Below are positions 1 to 8,112 of a stretch of 25,238 nt of DNA, piece by piece (within the stretch, counting starts at the first letter, position 1; every line of letters starts with the position of its first letter). A model generated the notes under the pieces. That model saw only the letters and a program-made list of their open reading frames with translations, had not been told where the DNA came from and did no database searches. A program made the translations under genes and the position numbers. Source of the stretch: Bacillota bacterium (GTDB lineage: Bacteria > Bacillota > Clostridia > Oscillospirales > Acutalibacteraceae); the NCBI GenBank assembly GCA_023460155.1, contig JAEWRF010000219.1, positions 1 through 25,238 of the forward strand, read 5' to 3'.

Positions 1-22
1 CTTACCGTTGCCCATCGTGGGT

Positions 23-1708
23 TCAATTCATTGTATCAAGCGGTTTTAGCGTCTCCTTCGTTTGATCGGATAGAAGGGACCGGAAATCATCCGTCAGGGC
101 AACTGTAAAATCGGGGTACCGGTTCAAAATGGATTTGATAAAGCCCTGACGCTCTTCTTGATCGATTTTTTCCAGGAATGGCAATAAGCTCATTTGCTCC
201 TTTGCGGCGCAGTAAAGCACATCGGAAAAGCATAGGTTCTTCCCCATCTGATTTTCCGAGAACCAATTTAGGCATTCTATCGCGGTATCTTGTTCTCCTG
301 CCTCCTCCGCGCAGCGAAGCCGGCACAAAAGCACAAAGTCATCTTCTCTTTTCATTTTTGCTATCGCCGGATAGAGGCCGAGCCGTAACGCCGGGCTCCT
401 CCTGATATGTTCTTCCATGCAGTCGATCGATTGATATTTCCTTTCCTTGTCATTGCAGGAGAGGATTCTATCATAAAAGTCGGCAACAATTTCCCAGTTT
501 CTGCTGAACCAGGCAATCGCAAAACACAAAGAATGGACCCCTATTATATTCCAGTTTGGAAGGGAATAATTAAATTCTTTTAAACAAGCGGCGGAGTGCT
601 CCCAATCATTCTGCTGCACATAACTCCATCCCATTAGTCGGATTGCTTCTTCTCTACATTCCGGACCTAAGCAATGCAGATCTGAGAACAGCATCCGCGA
701 CGATTCCAATTTTTGCCTTTGATATTTTTGCTCGATTTCCAGATATTCCTGTCCATACAGAATGGCATTCGAATATTGTTTTAGCTTGAATTCGGAAACT
801 TCCCCCCAAAAATAACAGTCCAGATAATCCATGTCCTCATTTCCCTGAGGAGCAGGAATGCCTTCCAATGTATCCAGCAATATCTGATATGCTCCGGATA
901 CAAAGTAAGACCTTATCAGCGTATGATGAAGCAAAGCCCGATAATATTCATCCGGATGGCCTTTTTCAATCTCCAACCCTTTTTTGCTGACTTCAACGGC
1001 CTTTTCAATATTTCCTACCACGCAATATTCCTTTGAAAGCTCCCATAATGCACGCAGGTCATTCGGATTTTCTTCGAGTATGCTTTCGATAAGACCTGCG
1101 TTTCTCCGGAACTTGTTCAGCTTATCCTCTTCCCGACCCTTGAAGGCATATCCATAATGATGTACATAGGCGCCCAGGAGTTTCATCCGCCCCTTTCTGC
1201 ATATGGCCTCATGCACCCTGTTTTCAAAATGCATCCCGGGATAAATCTTGAAAAGCCGTTCCGCAAAAAAGTCTTGATAGGTTTCTCCGTTCTGATCCGT
1301 ATAATTCCGCACCTTATAGAAAGCACTTCCATAACGATCGCATTCTCCGCTGTTGAAAAAATCGATGATCGGTGCCACATCATCGAACCATTCGTCTCCG
1401 TCCAGGAATAAGAACCATTCCCCGCGTGCTTCTCTGAGCCCCGTATTGCGCGCCTCGGAAAAGTCGTCACACCATTGGTAGTGAATGAGATGGTCCGTGT
1501 ACTTTTCCGCAATTTCTACGGTGTGATCGGTGCTTCCGGTATCTGTAATAATTAATTCGCTTGATACCGCGCCTAACAAAGGCATCAGAGAATTGAGGCA
1601 TTTCTCCAAGGTTTCTTCTTCGTTTTTAACAATCAGCCCGATCGTCAGTCTTATTTCCGCACCGTGAAATGTTTTGTTGTGATCAATATCCCATCTGCGT
1701 GCTTTCAT
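23..1708 (-). CDS. GT2 family glycosyltransferase with TPR-like C-terminal region
   Basis: Predicted cytoplasmic glycosyltransferase of 561 aa that would transfer a sugar from a nucleotide sugar to an acceptor I cannot identify. Seen: a GT-A (family GT2) domain over about residues 20-200, with the opening strand and KNEE at 21-31, ITDTGSTD at 54-61 and a metal-binding DGDEW at 103-107. The remaining roughly 340 residues are helical with repeated aromatic and Leu/Ala spacing, like tetratricopeptide repeats. No signal peptide or membrane helix is visible. The ATG at 1708 has AAAGGA 7 nt upstream. Family knowledge: GT2-plus-helical-repeat proteins include SunS-type peptide S-glycosyltransferases and many uncharacterised clostridial enzymes. 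The gene stands alone behind its own promoter and is cut off from nadE by hairpin terminators. Codon use is clearly more AT-rich than the downstream block, which suggests transfer. The fold is confident; the substrate is unknown. Confidence 0.85.
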   Translation of the reverse strand: MKARRWDIDHNKTFHGAEIRLTIGLIVKNEEETLEKCLNSLMPLLGAVSSELIITDTGSTDHTVEIAEKYTDHLIHYQWCDDFSEARNTGLREARGEWFLFLDGDEWFDDVAPIIDFFNSGECDRYGSAFYKVRNYTDQNGETYQDFFAERLFKIYPGMHFENRVHEAICRKGRMKLLGAYVHHYGYAFKGREEDKLNKFRRNAGLIESILEENPNDLRALWELSKEYCVVGNIEKAVEVSKKGLEIEKGHPDEYYRALLHHTLIRSYFVSGAYQILLDTLEGIPAPQGNEDMDYLDCYFWGEVSEFKLKQYSNAILYGQEYLEIEQKYQRQKLESSRMLFSDLHCLGPECREEAIRLMGWSYVQQNDWEHSAACLKEFNYSLPNWNIIGVHSLCFAIAWFSRNWEIVADFYDRILSCNDKERKYQSIDCMEEHIRRSPALRLGLYPAIAKMKREDDFVLLCRLRCAEEAGEQDTAIECLNWFSENQMGKNLCFSDVLYCAAKEQMSLLPFLEKIDQEERQGFIKSILNRYPDFTVALTDDFRSLLSDQTKETLKPLDTMN

Positions 1709-1770
1709 TATTTTTTCCTTTCACAGCTTTGAATGATTTTTCCAAAGTGTAAATAAACTGAATTGATTTT

Positions 1771-1799
1771 ATTATAATTCTATAATTCGTTAATTACAA
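1771..1799 (-). promoter_or_regulatory. Sigma-A-type promoter of the GT2-TPR gene
   Basis: Reading the minus strand, -35 TTGTAA (1799-1794), a 17-nt spacer and a perfect -10 TATAAT (1776-1771). Transcription would begin near 1764, leaving a leader of about 55 nt before the ATG at 1708. Confidence 0.65.
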
Positions 1800-1837
1800 G
1801 TTTGGACTTTGAAAAACAGGGCGCGGACTCAGCCTAT

Positions 1838-1868
1838 AAAAAAGCGTACCCTTCTCTATGGGTACGCT
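1838..1868 (-). terminator. Rho-independent terminator, third of three after nadE
   Basis: A 9-bp perfect stem AGCGTACCC / GGGTACGCT (1843-1851 with 1860-1868) is followed on the minus strand by a run of T (A-run 1838-1843 on the plus strand). It is a near copy of the hairpin at 2005-2028. Confidence 0.6.
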
Positions 1869-1896
1869 CTTAGCTGATTGTACTCAAATTTCGTAG

Positions 1897-1911
1897 GCAG
1901 ACTTAGCCTGC
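1897..1911. repeat. 15-bp dyad repeat, copy 1
   Basis: GCAGACT-T-AGCCTGC, one mismatch from a perfect 7-bp inverted repeat. Member of a family matching GCAGRCT-N-AGCCTGC found in gaps at 1897, 2070, 17524, 17679 and 20776; degenerate relatives lie at 1823-1837 and 18030-18044. Confidence 0.6.
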
Positions 1912-1947
1912 AAAAAAGGCGGGAGCAGTTGAAAAAACTGTCCCGCC
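1912..1947 (-). terminator. Rho-independent terminator, second of three after nadE
   Basis: Stem of GGCGGGA plus CAGTT (1918-1930, G1925 bulged) with AACTG plus TCCCGCC (1936-1947), then six T on the minus strand (A-run 1912-1917). It forms the core of the larger palindrome at 1883-1995. Confidence 0.6.
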
Positions 1948-1995
1948 GACGCAAAGCGCCTTTTTTGCCTTCGGCACCCACGACTTAAATTCGAG

Positions 1996-2028
1996 AAAAA
2001 AACTGCGTACCCTTCGCTCTGGGTACGC
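1996..2028 (-). terminator. Rho-independent terminator, first of three after nadE
   Basis: An 8-bp stem GCGTACCC (2005-2012) / GGGTACGC (2021-2028) with an 8-nt loop, followed on the minus strand by AG and seven T (1996-2002). It lies 56 nt beyond the nadE stop. Confidence 0.7.
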
Positions 2029-2069
2029 TCTCCATTTTGCTCTGTGCTAATATCGGCGGGCTCTTGAAA

Positions 2070-2084
2070 GCAGGCTCGGCCTGC
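2070..2084. repeat. 15-bp dyad repeat, copy 2
   Basis: GCAGGC-TCG-GCCTGC, a perfect 6-bp inverted repeat abutting the last base of the nadE stop codon. Same family as 1897-1911. Confidence 0.6.
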
Positions 2085-3982
2085 TACAGAGCTTCAATTT
2101 CTTTCATCCACAGTTCCGCCGAGGCGTCGCTGGGCATGCGCCAGTCGCCGCGCTGGGAGAGTGTGACGGTACCGACCTTCGGGCCGTCCGGCAGAGCGGA
2201 GCGCTTAAACTGGTTTGTGAAAAAGCGCCGGTAAAACTCCCGGAGCCATTTTTTAATAGTTGCGCCGTCGTAGTACTCCGCAAAGGCGGGCAGCGCCATG
2301 CGGTAAATTTTCGAAGGGGAAAACCCGAAGCGGAGCATGTAATAGAGGAAAAAGTCGTGCAGCTCGTAGGGGCCGACGATGGCCTCTGTCTTCTGCGCGA
2401 TTTCGCCGTTCTCCGGCGGCAGAAGCTCCGGGCTGACGGGCGTCGCGAGCACGTCCTCCAGCAGTTTTTCCATCTCCGGCGTGCCGGTCTGCGCGACGTG
2501 GTGAACCAGATGCCGCACCAGCGTCTTCGGGATGGAGCAGTTTACGCCGTACATGGACATGATGTCACCGTTGTAGGTGGCCCAGCCGAGCGCCAGCTCC
2601 GAAAGGTCGCCCGTGCCGATCACGAGGCCTCCGCACTGATTTGCAAGATCCATCAGCACCTGCGTGCGCTCGCGCGCCTGCGCGTTCTCATAGGTGACAT
2701 CCCGCACCTCGGGATCGTGCCCAATATCTCTGAAATGCAGCGAAACATTTTCGCCGATCGGGATTTCCCGGAACTCCGCGCCCAGCAGCTCCGCCAGACG
2801 CTCCGCGTTGCTCTTCGTGCGCTTCGTCGTGCCGAAGCCCGGCATCGTGACCGCAAGGATCCCCTTGTGGTCGAGGTTCAGCGCATCGAACGCGCGCGCC
2901 GTCACCAGAAGCGCGAGCGTGGAATCCAGCCCGCCGGAAACGCCGATCACCGCGCATTTCGAATGTGTGTGGGCAAGGCGCGTTTTCAGGCCGCAGGCCT
3001 GAAGGTTCAGGATCAGCTCGCAGCGCTCCGCAAGGTCGCGCGTGTCGTCCGGCACGAACGGCAGGGAGGGGAACTTCCGCTCCGGCGCGAACTTCGGCAG
3101 TTCCATGGAAAACGGAATCTCCCTCAGGGGCTCTCCGTTTTTCCAGGTCGTCATGTGGCGGCGCTCCAGCAGCATGCGCTCGAGGTCGGCCTCCGCGACG
3201 GTCAGTCCGGTGTGGAACTGTTTTGCCTCCGCCAGCACCGTGCCGTTTTCCGCGATGACGCTGTGCCCGGTGAACACCAGATCGGTGGAGGATTCGCCCT
3301 CGCCCGCGTCGGCATAGGCGTAGGCGCATAAAAGCCGCGCGGACTGCCCCTTGACCAGATCGCGCCGGTAGGGCGCCTTTCCGATGACCTCGTCGCTTGC
3401 GGAAAGGTTGAAGATCAGCGTCGCGCCCGCCTGCGCAAGGCGCACGGAGGGCGGGCAGGGGGTCCACAGGTCCTCGCAGAGCTCCGCGCCGACGACGCAC
3501 TCGGGCATCTCGGCCGAGCGGAACAGAAGGTCCGTCCCGAGCGGAACGGTTCTCCCGCAGAAACGGACTTCACGGAAATCGGGACCGGGCGAAAAATGCC
3601 GGGCTTCATAGAATTCGGTGTAATTCGGAATGTTCGTCTTCGGCACAAGGCCGAGCAGTTCGCCGCGGCAGAGGACGGCGGCGCAGTTGTAAAGGTCGGC
3701 CCCCACGGCGACCGGGAGACCGACCAGAGTGAGCAGATTGAGGCCCGCGGTTTCGTTCAGCAGCTCGGAAAGGGCCTTTTCCGCGCCCGCAAGCAGGGCG
3801 GAATCCCGGAACAGGTCGCCGCAGGTATAGCCGGTCAGGCACAGCTCCGGGAAAGCGGCGGCGGCGACGCCCCGCCGGACACACTCCTCCATCAGCTCCC
3901 GCACCGCATTTTTATTATACTCGCAGTCGGCCACCCGGATCGCCGGCGTGGCGGCGGCGATCCGCAAAAAGCCGTCATTCAT
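2084..3982 (-). CDS. nadE: Glutamine-hydrolysing NAD+ synthetase
   Basis: Catalyses the last step of NAD+ synthesis, amidating nicotinic acid adenine dinucleotide with ATP and glutamine-derived ammonia. The 632-aa length fits the two-domain enzyme. N-terminal nitrilase-type amidase: AFPELCLTGY carries the Glu, VPKTNIPNYTEFYEARHF the Lys, and GAELCEDLW the Cys of the catalytic triad. C-terminal synthetase: PP-loop ATP site VSGGLDSTLAL, then a GTGDLSELALGWATY segment. The ATG at 3982 was chosen because GGAGGG sits a few bases upstream and homologues start here; the frame is open further upstream but overlaps the preceding gene. That gene ends at 3975, so the two overlap by 8 nt and are probably translationally coupled. 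It is the last gene of the block, followed by a hairpin terminator array. Confidence 0.97.
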   Translation of the reverse strand: MNDGFLRIAAATPAIRVADCEYNKNAVRELMEECVRRGVAAAAFPELCLTGYTCGDLFRDSALLAGAEKALSELLNETAGLNLLTLVGLPVAVGADLYNCAAVLCRGELLGLVPKTNIPNYTEFYEARHFSPGPDFREVRFCGRTVPLGTDLLFRSAEMPECVVGAELCEDLWTPCPPSVRLAQAGATLIFNLSASDEVIGKAPYRRDLVKGQSARLLCAYAYADAGEGESSTDLVFTGHSVIAENGTVLAEAKQFHTGLTVAEADLERMLLERRHMTTWKNGEPLREIPFSMELPKFAPERKFPSLPFVPDDTRDLAERCELILNLQACGLKTRLAHTHSKCAVIGVSGGLDSTLALLVTARAFDALNLDHKGILAVTMPGFGTTKRTKSNAERLAELLGAEFREIPIGENVSLHFRDIGHDPEVRDVTYENAQARERTQVLMDLANQCGGLVIGTGDLSELALGWATYNGDIMSMYGVNCSIPKTLVRHLVHHVAQTGTPEMEKLLEDVLATPVSPELLPPENGEIAQKTEAIVGPYELHDFFLYYMLRFGFSPSKIYRMALPAFAEYYDGATIKKWLREFYRRFFTNQFKRSALPDGPKVGTVTLSQRGDWRMPSDASAELWMKEIEAL

Positions 3983-5072
3983 GAACTTTCCCTCCGTTTT
4001 TTTTCGCATTCCCGGGTCCCGCTGCTCCGGAATTCTCCAACCGCGCGCCCTCTTTCTCCGGCTTCCCGAATCGCACGAAAAACGCGCCGACCGCAATGCA
4101 GGAGTAATAGGCAATCAGGCGCCACAACAGCATCGCCTGCGTGAGAACCTCCGGCGCGAAAAACAGCCGGAACATCACGAGGAAGCTGCCCTCCGCGGCG
4201 CCCGCCGCGCCCGGAAGCGGCGTGTAGCCGGAGATCATGGTGACAAAGCACTGCGCCGCGATCATATCGAAAGCCGGCGCGCCCGGCTGCCGGTACGCCT
4301 CATAAATAAAAAAAGGAACCGAAAACAGGGCCGTGAGCTGCAGCAGCGTCAGCCCGAAAACCCGCAGGCGCAGCAGCCGGTTCCCCTGCATGGCCCGGTT
4401 GTTTTTTCCGTAAAAATCAAGCTGATCCCTGACCTTCCCGCGCGCCTCCTCCGGGTTTTTCACGATATGCAGCTTCGCGAGCAGCCAGATGACAAAAAAG
4501 CTCAGCTTTTCCGCGATTCGGGGACAGAACGTGAACAGCAGCAGCACCGCCATCGTGACCGCCTGATAGACGAAGCCGACGAACGCGAGCGCCATAAAGC
4601 CCTGAACCCGCCCCTGGAAAAACCGGTAGCGCACCAGAATAACCGCCAGCGAATAAAGGCTGATGGCCTCCTGATAGACCAGAAATTTGCGCACCAGAGC
4701 CGAAACGGCGATTCCGGAGGGAACGCCCCGCCGGATCAGCGCGACAAGCTGCATCGGCTGGCCCGCCACCGCGTAAGGCGTGATGGCGTTGAAATACTGC
4801 CCCACCATCGTCACTCGGAACGCGTCGGAAAAGCGGAGCCGATGCTCCGCCGCGCCGGAAAGCAGCGCGCGGATGATTTCGCAGTCCAGAATCCAGTTCA
4901 GCGCGACGCACCCCGCGGCGCCCAGCAGCCAGAAGGCGTTCAGCTCCGGCAGGCTGTGCAGAAGGACCACAAGGTTGTTGCCGGAAATGCAGAAATAGGC
5001 AAGCATGCCGAGGGAAAGCGCAAAAAGTACAACCTGAAAGATTCTGGACTTTCGGCTTTTCGTTTGCGGCAT
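3975..5072 (-). CDS. LPG_synthase_TM/UPF0104-type integral membrane protein (flippase-like)
   Basis: A 365-aa polytopic membrane protein with about eight hydrophobic segments, beginning with a Lys/Arg-rich cytoplasmic start and a first helix near residues 11-30. The motifs NAITPYAVAGQPMQ and GYTPLPGAAGAAEGSF are the two signature stretches of the lysylphosphatidylglycerol-synthase membrane-domain family (PF03706), which contains MprF flippase domains and AglD/YbhN-like proteins. The soluble MprF synthase domain is absent, so tRNA-dependent lipid lysylation is not predicted; lipid or glycolipid translocation is an inference. The start is the ATG at 5072. It lies 59 nt after a GT2 gene and overlaps nadE by 8 nt, so all three are probably cotranscribed. 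The glycosyltransferase neighbour fits a role in moving a glycosylated lipid. Confidence 0.85.
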   Translation of the reverse strand: MPQTKSRKSRIFQVVLFALSLGMLAYFCISGNNLVVLLHSLPELNAFWLLGAAGCVALNWILDCEIIRALLSGAAEHRLRFSDAFRVTMVGQYFNAITPYAVAGQPMQLVALIRRGVPSGIAVSALVRKFLVYQEAISLYSLAVILVRYRFFQGRVQGFMALAFVGFVYQAVTMAVLLLFTFCPRIAEKLSFFVIWLLAKLHIVKNPEEARGKVRDQLDFYGKNNRAMQGNRLLRLRVFGLTLLQLTALFSVPFFIYEAYRQPGAPAFDMIAAQCFVTMISGYTPLPGAAGAAEGSFLVMFRLFFAPEVLTQAMLLWRLIAYYSCIAVGAFFVRFGKPEKEGARLENSGAAGPGNAKKNGGKVHE

Positions 5073-5131
5073 GGTTTTCGCACCCACTCCGGCCCGGAAA
5101 ATTCCGAGCCGGGGACGGCAGCCCCGGCCCG

Positions 5132-6118
5132 CTACCGGACCAGATAATCCTTTTCGAGTTCTTCGGGGGCGGCAACCACATTCCGCAGCTCGCCGATCCG
5201 ATCGGCGGGAGCGGGTCCGTCCGCCGAAAACTGGCGGATCGCCTGAGAAACCCTGCGCATGTTGGTCATGCACCCACGCATACATTTTTTCTCGCCGTGC
5301 ATCTTTAATACATACAAATAACAGCAGTTGCACGTTTTTCTGGTGAGCGCGAGATAACTTTTCTTATATTTTTCGTAAAGCCCGTTTTTTTCGAGCGAAA
5401 CCCGCACAATCGCGATCGCGCGGATAAAATCGTTAATCTTATTCGCATTGATGGTCGCAAGCGTGCTCAGCGAATGCTGGTTGTAGTAATAGAGCGGCCG
5501 GTCCAGTACCACAACGCGGGAAGCGTTCTGGAAGATCCGGTGCGCGACGGCCATATCCTCGAAGCACATGGTGGGGAAGGTGATGCGGTAATCCGTAAAC
5601 AGGCTGCGGCGGTAGAGCTTGTTCCACACCAGACTCTGAATCTGCACATCCCGCAGGAGCTTGTTCATCGCCTGCGTGCGGTTGAAAATCCCCTTGCAGC
5701 GAAAGGGGTATTCAAACATAAAGTCGTTTTCGACATAATGGTAATAATAATAGCAGCAGGAGATGTCGGCGTTGTTGCGGATGCAGGCATCGTAAAGCTC
5801 CTCCAGATAGGTTGAGGCGACAAAGTCGTCGCTGTCCACAAAGGCGATATACTCGCCGCTGGCAACCTCCATTCCGGTGTTGCGCGCCTGCGACATTCCG
5901 GCGTTGCTCTGGTCGATGACACGGACGCGGCTATCCCTCGCTTCAAAATGCCGAAGAATCTCCGGAGAAGAATCGGTGGAACCGTCGTTTACGGCAATCA
6001 CTTCAAAATTCCGGAACGTCTGCTCCAGCAGGGAAGAAAGGCATTTCCCCACATACTTTTCCACATTATACACCGGAATCACGACACTGATTGTCGGCGT
6101 ATGCTCTGTTTCGGCCAA
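5132..6118 (-). CDS. EpsJ-like GT2 glycosyltransferase
   Basis: Predicted to add a sugar to an envelope glycan or lipid; acceptor unknown. The 328-aa protein opens with the classic GT2 strand ISVVIPVYNVEKYVGKCLSS, then VNDGSTDSSPEI (nucleotide-sugar binding), NAGMSQARNTG, and the metal-binding VDSDD. The C-terminal third has aromatic and basic residues (CYYYYHYVEN, KSYLALTRKT) as in capsule/EPS enzymes. I place the start at TTG 6118 because AAAGGAAG lies 7 nt upstream and homologues begin just before the VVIPVYN strand; an in-frame ATG at 6145 has no ribosome site. It is downstream of the vanW-like gene and upstream of the flippase-like gene. A TTGACA-type promoter is visible between it and vanW, so it may be transcribed both alone and by readthrough. 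Confidence 0.9.
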   Translation of the reverse strand: MAETEHTPTISVVIPVYNVEKYVGKCLSSLLEQTFRNFEVIAVNDGSTDSSPEILRHFEARDSRVRVIDQSNAGMSQARNTGMEVASGEYIAFVDSDDFVASTYLEELYDACIRNNADISCCYYYYHYVENDFMFEYPFRCKGIFNRTQAMNKLLRDVQIQSLVWNKLYRRSLFTDYRITFPTMCFEDMAVAHRIFQNASRVVVLDRPLYYYNQHSLSTLATINANKINDFIRAIAIVRVSLEKNGLYEKYKKSYLALTRKTCNCCYLYVLKMHGEKKCMRGCMTNMRRVSQAIRQFSADGPAPADRIGELRNVVAAPEELEKDYLVR

Positions 6119-6213
6119 AACGGTTCTTCCTTTCCAAAGCGGCAAAGGCCGAGGCCCCGCCGTTTCCTTTTTCGGTCCGGTCCCGCACCGTGTGCGTTTT
6201 AAATACTGCTTCC

Positions 6214-6242
6214 ATTTTTGCAGATCATGCCGAAAATGTCAA
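6214..6242 (-). promoter_or_regulatory. Possible promoter for the GT2-flippase-nadE block
   Basis: Minus strand: perfect -35 TTGACA (6242-6237), 17-nt spacer, and a weaker -10 AAAAAT (6219-6214). It sits 18 nt past the vanW-like stop. Only the -35 is strong. Confidence 0.4.
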
Positions 6243-6260
6243 GCGGTATTTCGAAGCAAA

Positions 6261-7913
6261 TCACGCCGCCGGATTTCCCGCCGCCGTTACGTCGTCGTCC
6301 GCGGCAGGCGGAGTGGGGGACGAAGGAGCGGAAGAGGGGGAAGAAGAAACGGAAGACGGAGAACTCGGCTTCGATCCTGCGGCGGATGACGCCGGTTTGG
6401 AGGAAGGAGTCTGAGACGTCGCCGCGTGAGAAGCGGGAGCAGAAGACGCGGGCGTGCCTCCGTCTTTCACCTGCGCAAGGTTCGTTCCCTTCCCGTAAGA
6501 GTAAAAGGCTGGCTGAGGCGCATAATAGGAGGACGGAAGGACCTCCGTTTTCACAACCGCGCCGTTTTTGTAAAAGATCCGCTGTGCGGCTGCCCGGTAA
6601 CCGATGCGGGCAGCGGAAGCCAGCTTCACCGTTCCCGCCGGAAGGGTGGCGTCCTCGTCGTATTTTTTGTCCGTCGGCGCCGGAATCGTCTCTGTGACCG
6701 CGGAGGTCACGCTGATCGAATCATAATCCGGGGACTGCCAGCCGTACAGCGTGGCGGTCATCGTATGCCCCTCCCAGGAGGTGACGACCCACACGGGATA
6801 TGCCGTCGGATTTTTGAATTTGAAGTCGAGCGACGGGTAGCTTACGGTTGCGTCCTGCCCGATGGGGCAGTAGCTGGAAGGAATGGTGTGGTTCGCGCGC
6901 TCGGCGACCTCCATGTCGGAGCGGAGCGCCGCGCCGTAAATGGTGGTGGAAGCCTGGCAGATTCCGCCGCCGTCCTCCTGAATCAGCTTGCCGTTCAGGA
7001 TGGCTCCCGCCTTTTCGTAGCCCTGTGACGCATCGCAGGCGCCCACGATGCCGAGGAAGGAGAAGGTGCCGCCCGGCGCAACACGCGTGCCGTTCACGGT
7101 CTTGAGCGCGAGGGCCATGTTGTGCGTGCCCGCCTCCGAATTTTTGGAATAGGTTTCATAGGAACCCAGCTTTTTCATGCCGGCCCTGAGCTCCGAAAGG
7201 GAGCCCGTAAAGGGCACCGACTGCACCGGAACGGTGACCGTACCGCTTCCGCCCGCGGCAAGAACCTTTTCCACCTCGCCGAGCAGCGCGGCGGAATCGG
7301 CCTTCACGCCGTTTTTGCCGTCCGCGAAGCTGAATTCCCGCGCAGCAAGGCTGAAGCCCGCAACGCTCGGGCTCACCGGGTCGCAGGAAACGTCCTTCGC
7401 GATCCCGTCCAGCATTCCCTTAAGCTTTGTGCTGTCGATCGTTTTCGCGATGGACCAGGTTTTCGGCGATGTTTTCAGAGCCTCCACCTGACGGTAGCGC
7501 TGCTCGCGGTCGCCGGTGCGCGCATAGGCGTAGGCTTCCTTCAGAATTGAGTCCGTATTATAGGAAAAGCCGAGGGTGTCCTGCGTGATCTGCCAGCTTT
7601 TTCCCCCGTATGTAACCTTTACGTCGTAAGTGCCCTTGAGGGCTTCCTCCGCCCCTTTCAGGGCCGTCTTTGCTTCCTCTATGGTCTTGCCGCCAAGGTC
7701 GACCCCCTGCACGACGATGCCGGGGTAAAACACCTGAGTATCGATGGCCGCGGAAACCTCGCGGTCGTGCTGATAGGCGGCATACATCTTCTCCCCGAAA
7801 GTAAAGCCCACCGCCCCGAGCAGAACCACGACGGCAGCCACAATGGCCAGGGTTCGAACCCTGTGCTTCGCGTTTCCTTCTGTTTCCGTGATTCCCGTGC
7901 TGATTGCGGCCAT
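6261..7913 (-). CDS. VanW family protein with N-terminal membrane anchor
   Basis: A 550-aa membrane-anchored extracellular protein. Residues about 21-41 form one hydrophobic helix after a basic stretch (KHRVR), so most of the protein lies outside. About 60-230 resembles the peptidoglycan-binding PF12229-type repeats (VQGVDLGGKTIEEAKTAL; FADGKNGVKAD). The VanW domain follows at about 260-395, with NGTRVAPGGTFSF, the hallmark GGGICQASTTIYGAAL and ERANHTIPSSYCPIGQDA. The last roughly 55 residues are a low-complexity Ser/Ala/Pro tail. VanW proteins occur near some glycopeptide-resistance loci and widely in Firmicutes, but their biochemical role is unsettled; no other van gene is present, so resistance is not implied. 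The ATG at 7913 follows AGGAGG with ideal spacing. Two palindromes lie in its leader. Confidence 0.93.
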   Translation of the reverse strand: MAAISTGITETEGNAKHRVRTLAIVAAVVVLLGAVGFTFGEKMYAAYQHDREVSAAIDTQVFYPGIVVQGVDLGGKTIEEAKTALKGAEEALKGTYDVKVTYGGKSWQITQDTLGFSYNTDSILKEAYAYARTGDREQRYRQVEALKTSPKTWSIAKTIDSTKLKGMLDGIAKDVSCDPVSPSVAGFSLAAREFSFADGKNGVKADSAALLGEVEKVLAAGGSGTVTVPVQSVPFTGSLSELRAGMKKLGSYETYSKNSEAGTHNMALALKTVNGTRVAPGGTFSFLGIVGACDASQGYEKAGAILNGKLIQEDGGGICQASTTIYGAALRSDMEVAERANHTIPSSYCPIGQDATVSYPSLDFKFKNPTAYPVWVVTSWEGHTMTATLYGWQSPDYDSISVTSAVTETIPAPTDKKYDEDATLPAGTVKLASAARIGYRAAAQRIFYKNGAVVKTEVLPSSYYAPQPAFYSYGKGTNLAQVKDGGTPASSAPASHAATSQTPSSKPASSAAGSKPSSPSSVSSSPSSAPSSPTPPAADDDVTAAGNPAA

Positions 7914-7936
7914 TGCAGTTCCTCCTGTGGATTCGA

Positions 7937-7951
7937 CTGTCCGTCGGACAG
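7937..7951. promoter_or_regulatory. Leader palindrome upstream of the vanW-like gene
   Basis: CTGTCCG-T-CGGACAG, a perfect 7-bp inverted repeat inside the predicted 5' leader, 10 nt before the Shine-Dalgarno sequence. Could be an operator or a small RNA hairpin. Confidence 0.45.
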
Positions 7952-7966
7952 ATAATTTGACCAATG

Positions 7967-7985
7967 AAAACAGCGCTGCTGTTTT
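7967..7985. promoter_or_regulatory. Candidate operator over the vanW-like transcription start
   Basis: AAAACAGC-GCT-GCTGTTTT, a perfect 8-bp inverted repeat with a 3-nt centre. It covers the base where transcription should start from the -10 at 7995-7990, a common place for a repressor site. Confidence 0.45.
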
Positions 7986-7989
7986 TCTC

Positions 7990-8018
7990 ATTATATCCCC
8001 CGCCCACCGGGAAGTAAA
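7990..8018 (-). promoter_or_regulatory. Sigma-A promoter of the vanW-like gene
   Basis: Minus strand: -35 TTTACT (8018-8013), 17-nt spacer, perfect -10 TATAAT (7995-7990). Divergent from the promoter at 8116. Confidence 0.6.
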
Positions 8019-8112
8019 GTAACAGCTTTTTAAACATTTCCTCCGGAGCGCGGGCGGCCGCCGCTTTATCGGCGGTTCGGGCTTTGCCGGAATGGAATCT
8101 TTTTCAATTATA

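Larger units (their letters stand above)
1883..1995. repeat. Long imperfect palindrome in the nadE downstream region
   Basis: The stretch folds back on itself: CTCAAATTT at 1883-1891 faces AAATTCGAG at 1987-1995, AAAAAAGGCG at 1912-1921 faces CGCCTTTTTT at 1957-1966, and the core GGCGGGA/CAGTT pairs with AACTG/TCCCGCC. Arms match with small internal loops. It could be a miniature palindromic element or a compound terminator; no coding potential was seen. Confidence 0.5.

Noticed and set aside
2357..3331. Plus-strand open frame opposite nadE
   Set aside because: Antisense shadow; no ribosome site or recognisable domain, and nadE on the other strand is unambiguous.
3948..5147. Plus-strand open frame of 399 codons opposite the flippase-like gene
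   Set aside because: It is rich in Arg/Gln/His as expected of an antisense shadow of a GC-rich gene; the minus strand carries a clear conserved membrane protein with good family motifs.
7849..7862. AGGGTTCGAACCCT, resembling a tRNA T-arm
   Set aside because: It lies inside the vanW-like coding sequence (around the residues RVRTLA), and no acceptor, D or anticodon arm is present at tRNA spacing.
6261..7913. Glycopeptide-resistance locus suggested by the VanW domain
   Set aside because: No vanH, ligase, vanX or two-component genes are present; VanW-domain proteins are common in Clostridia without resistance.
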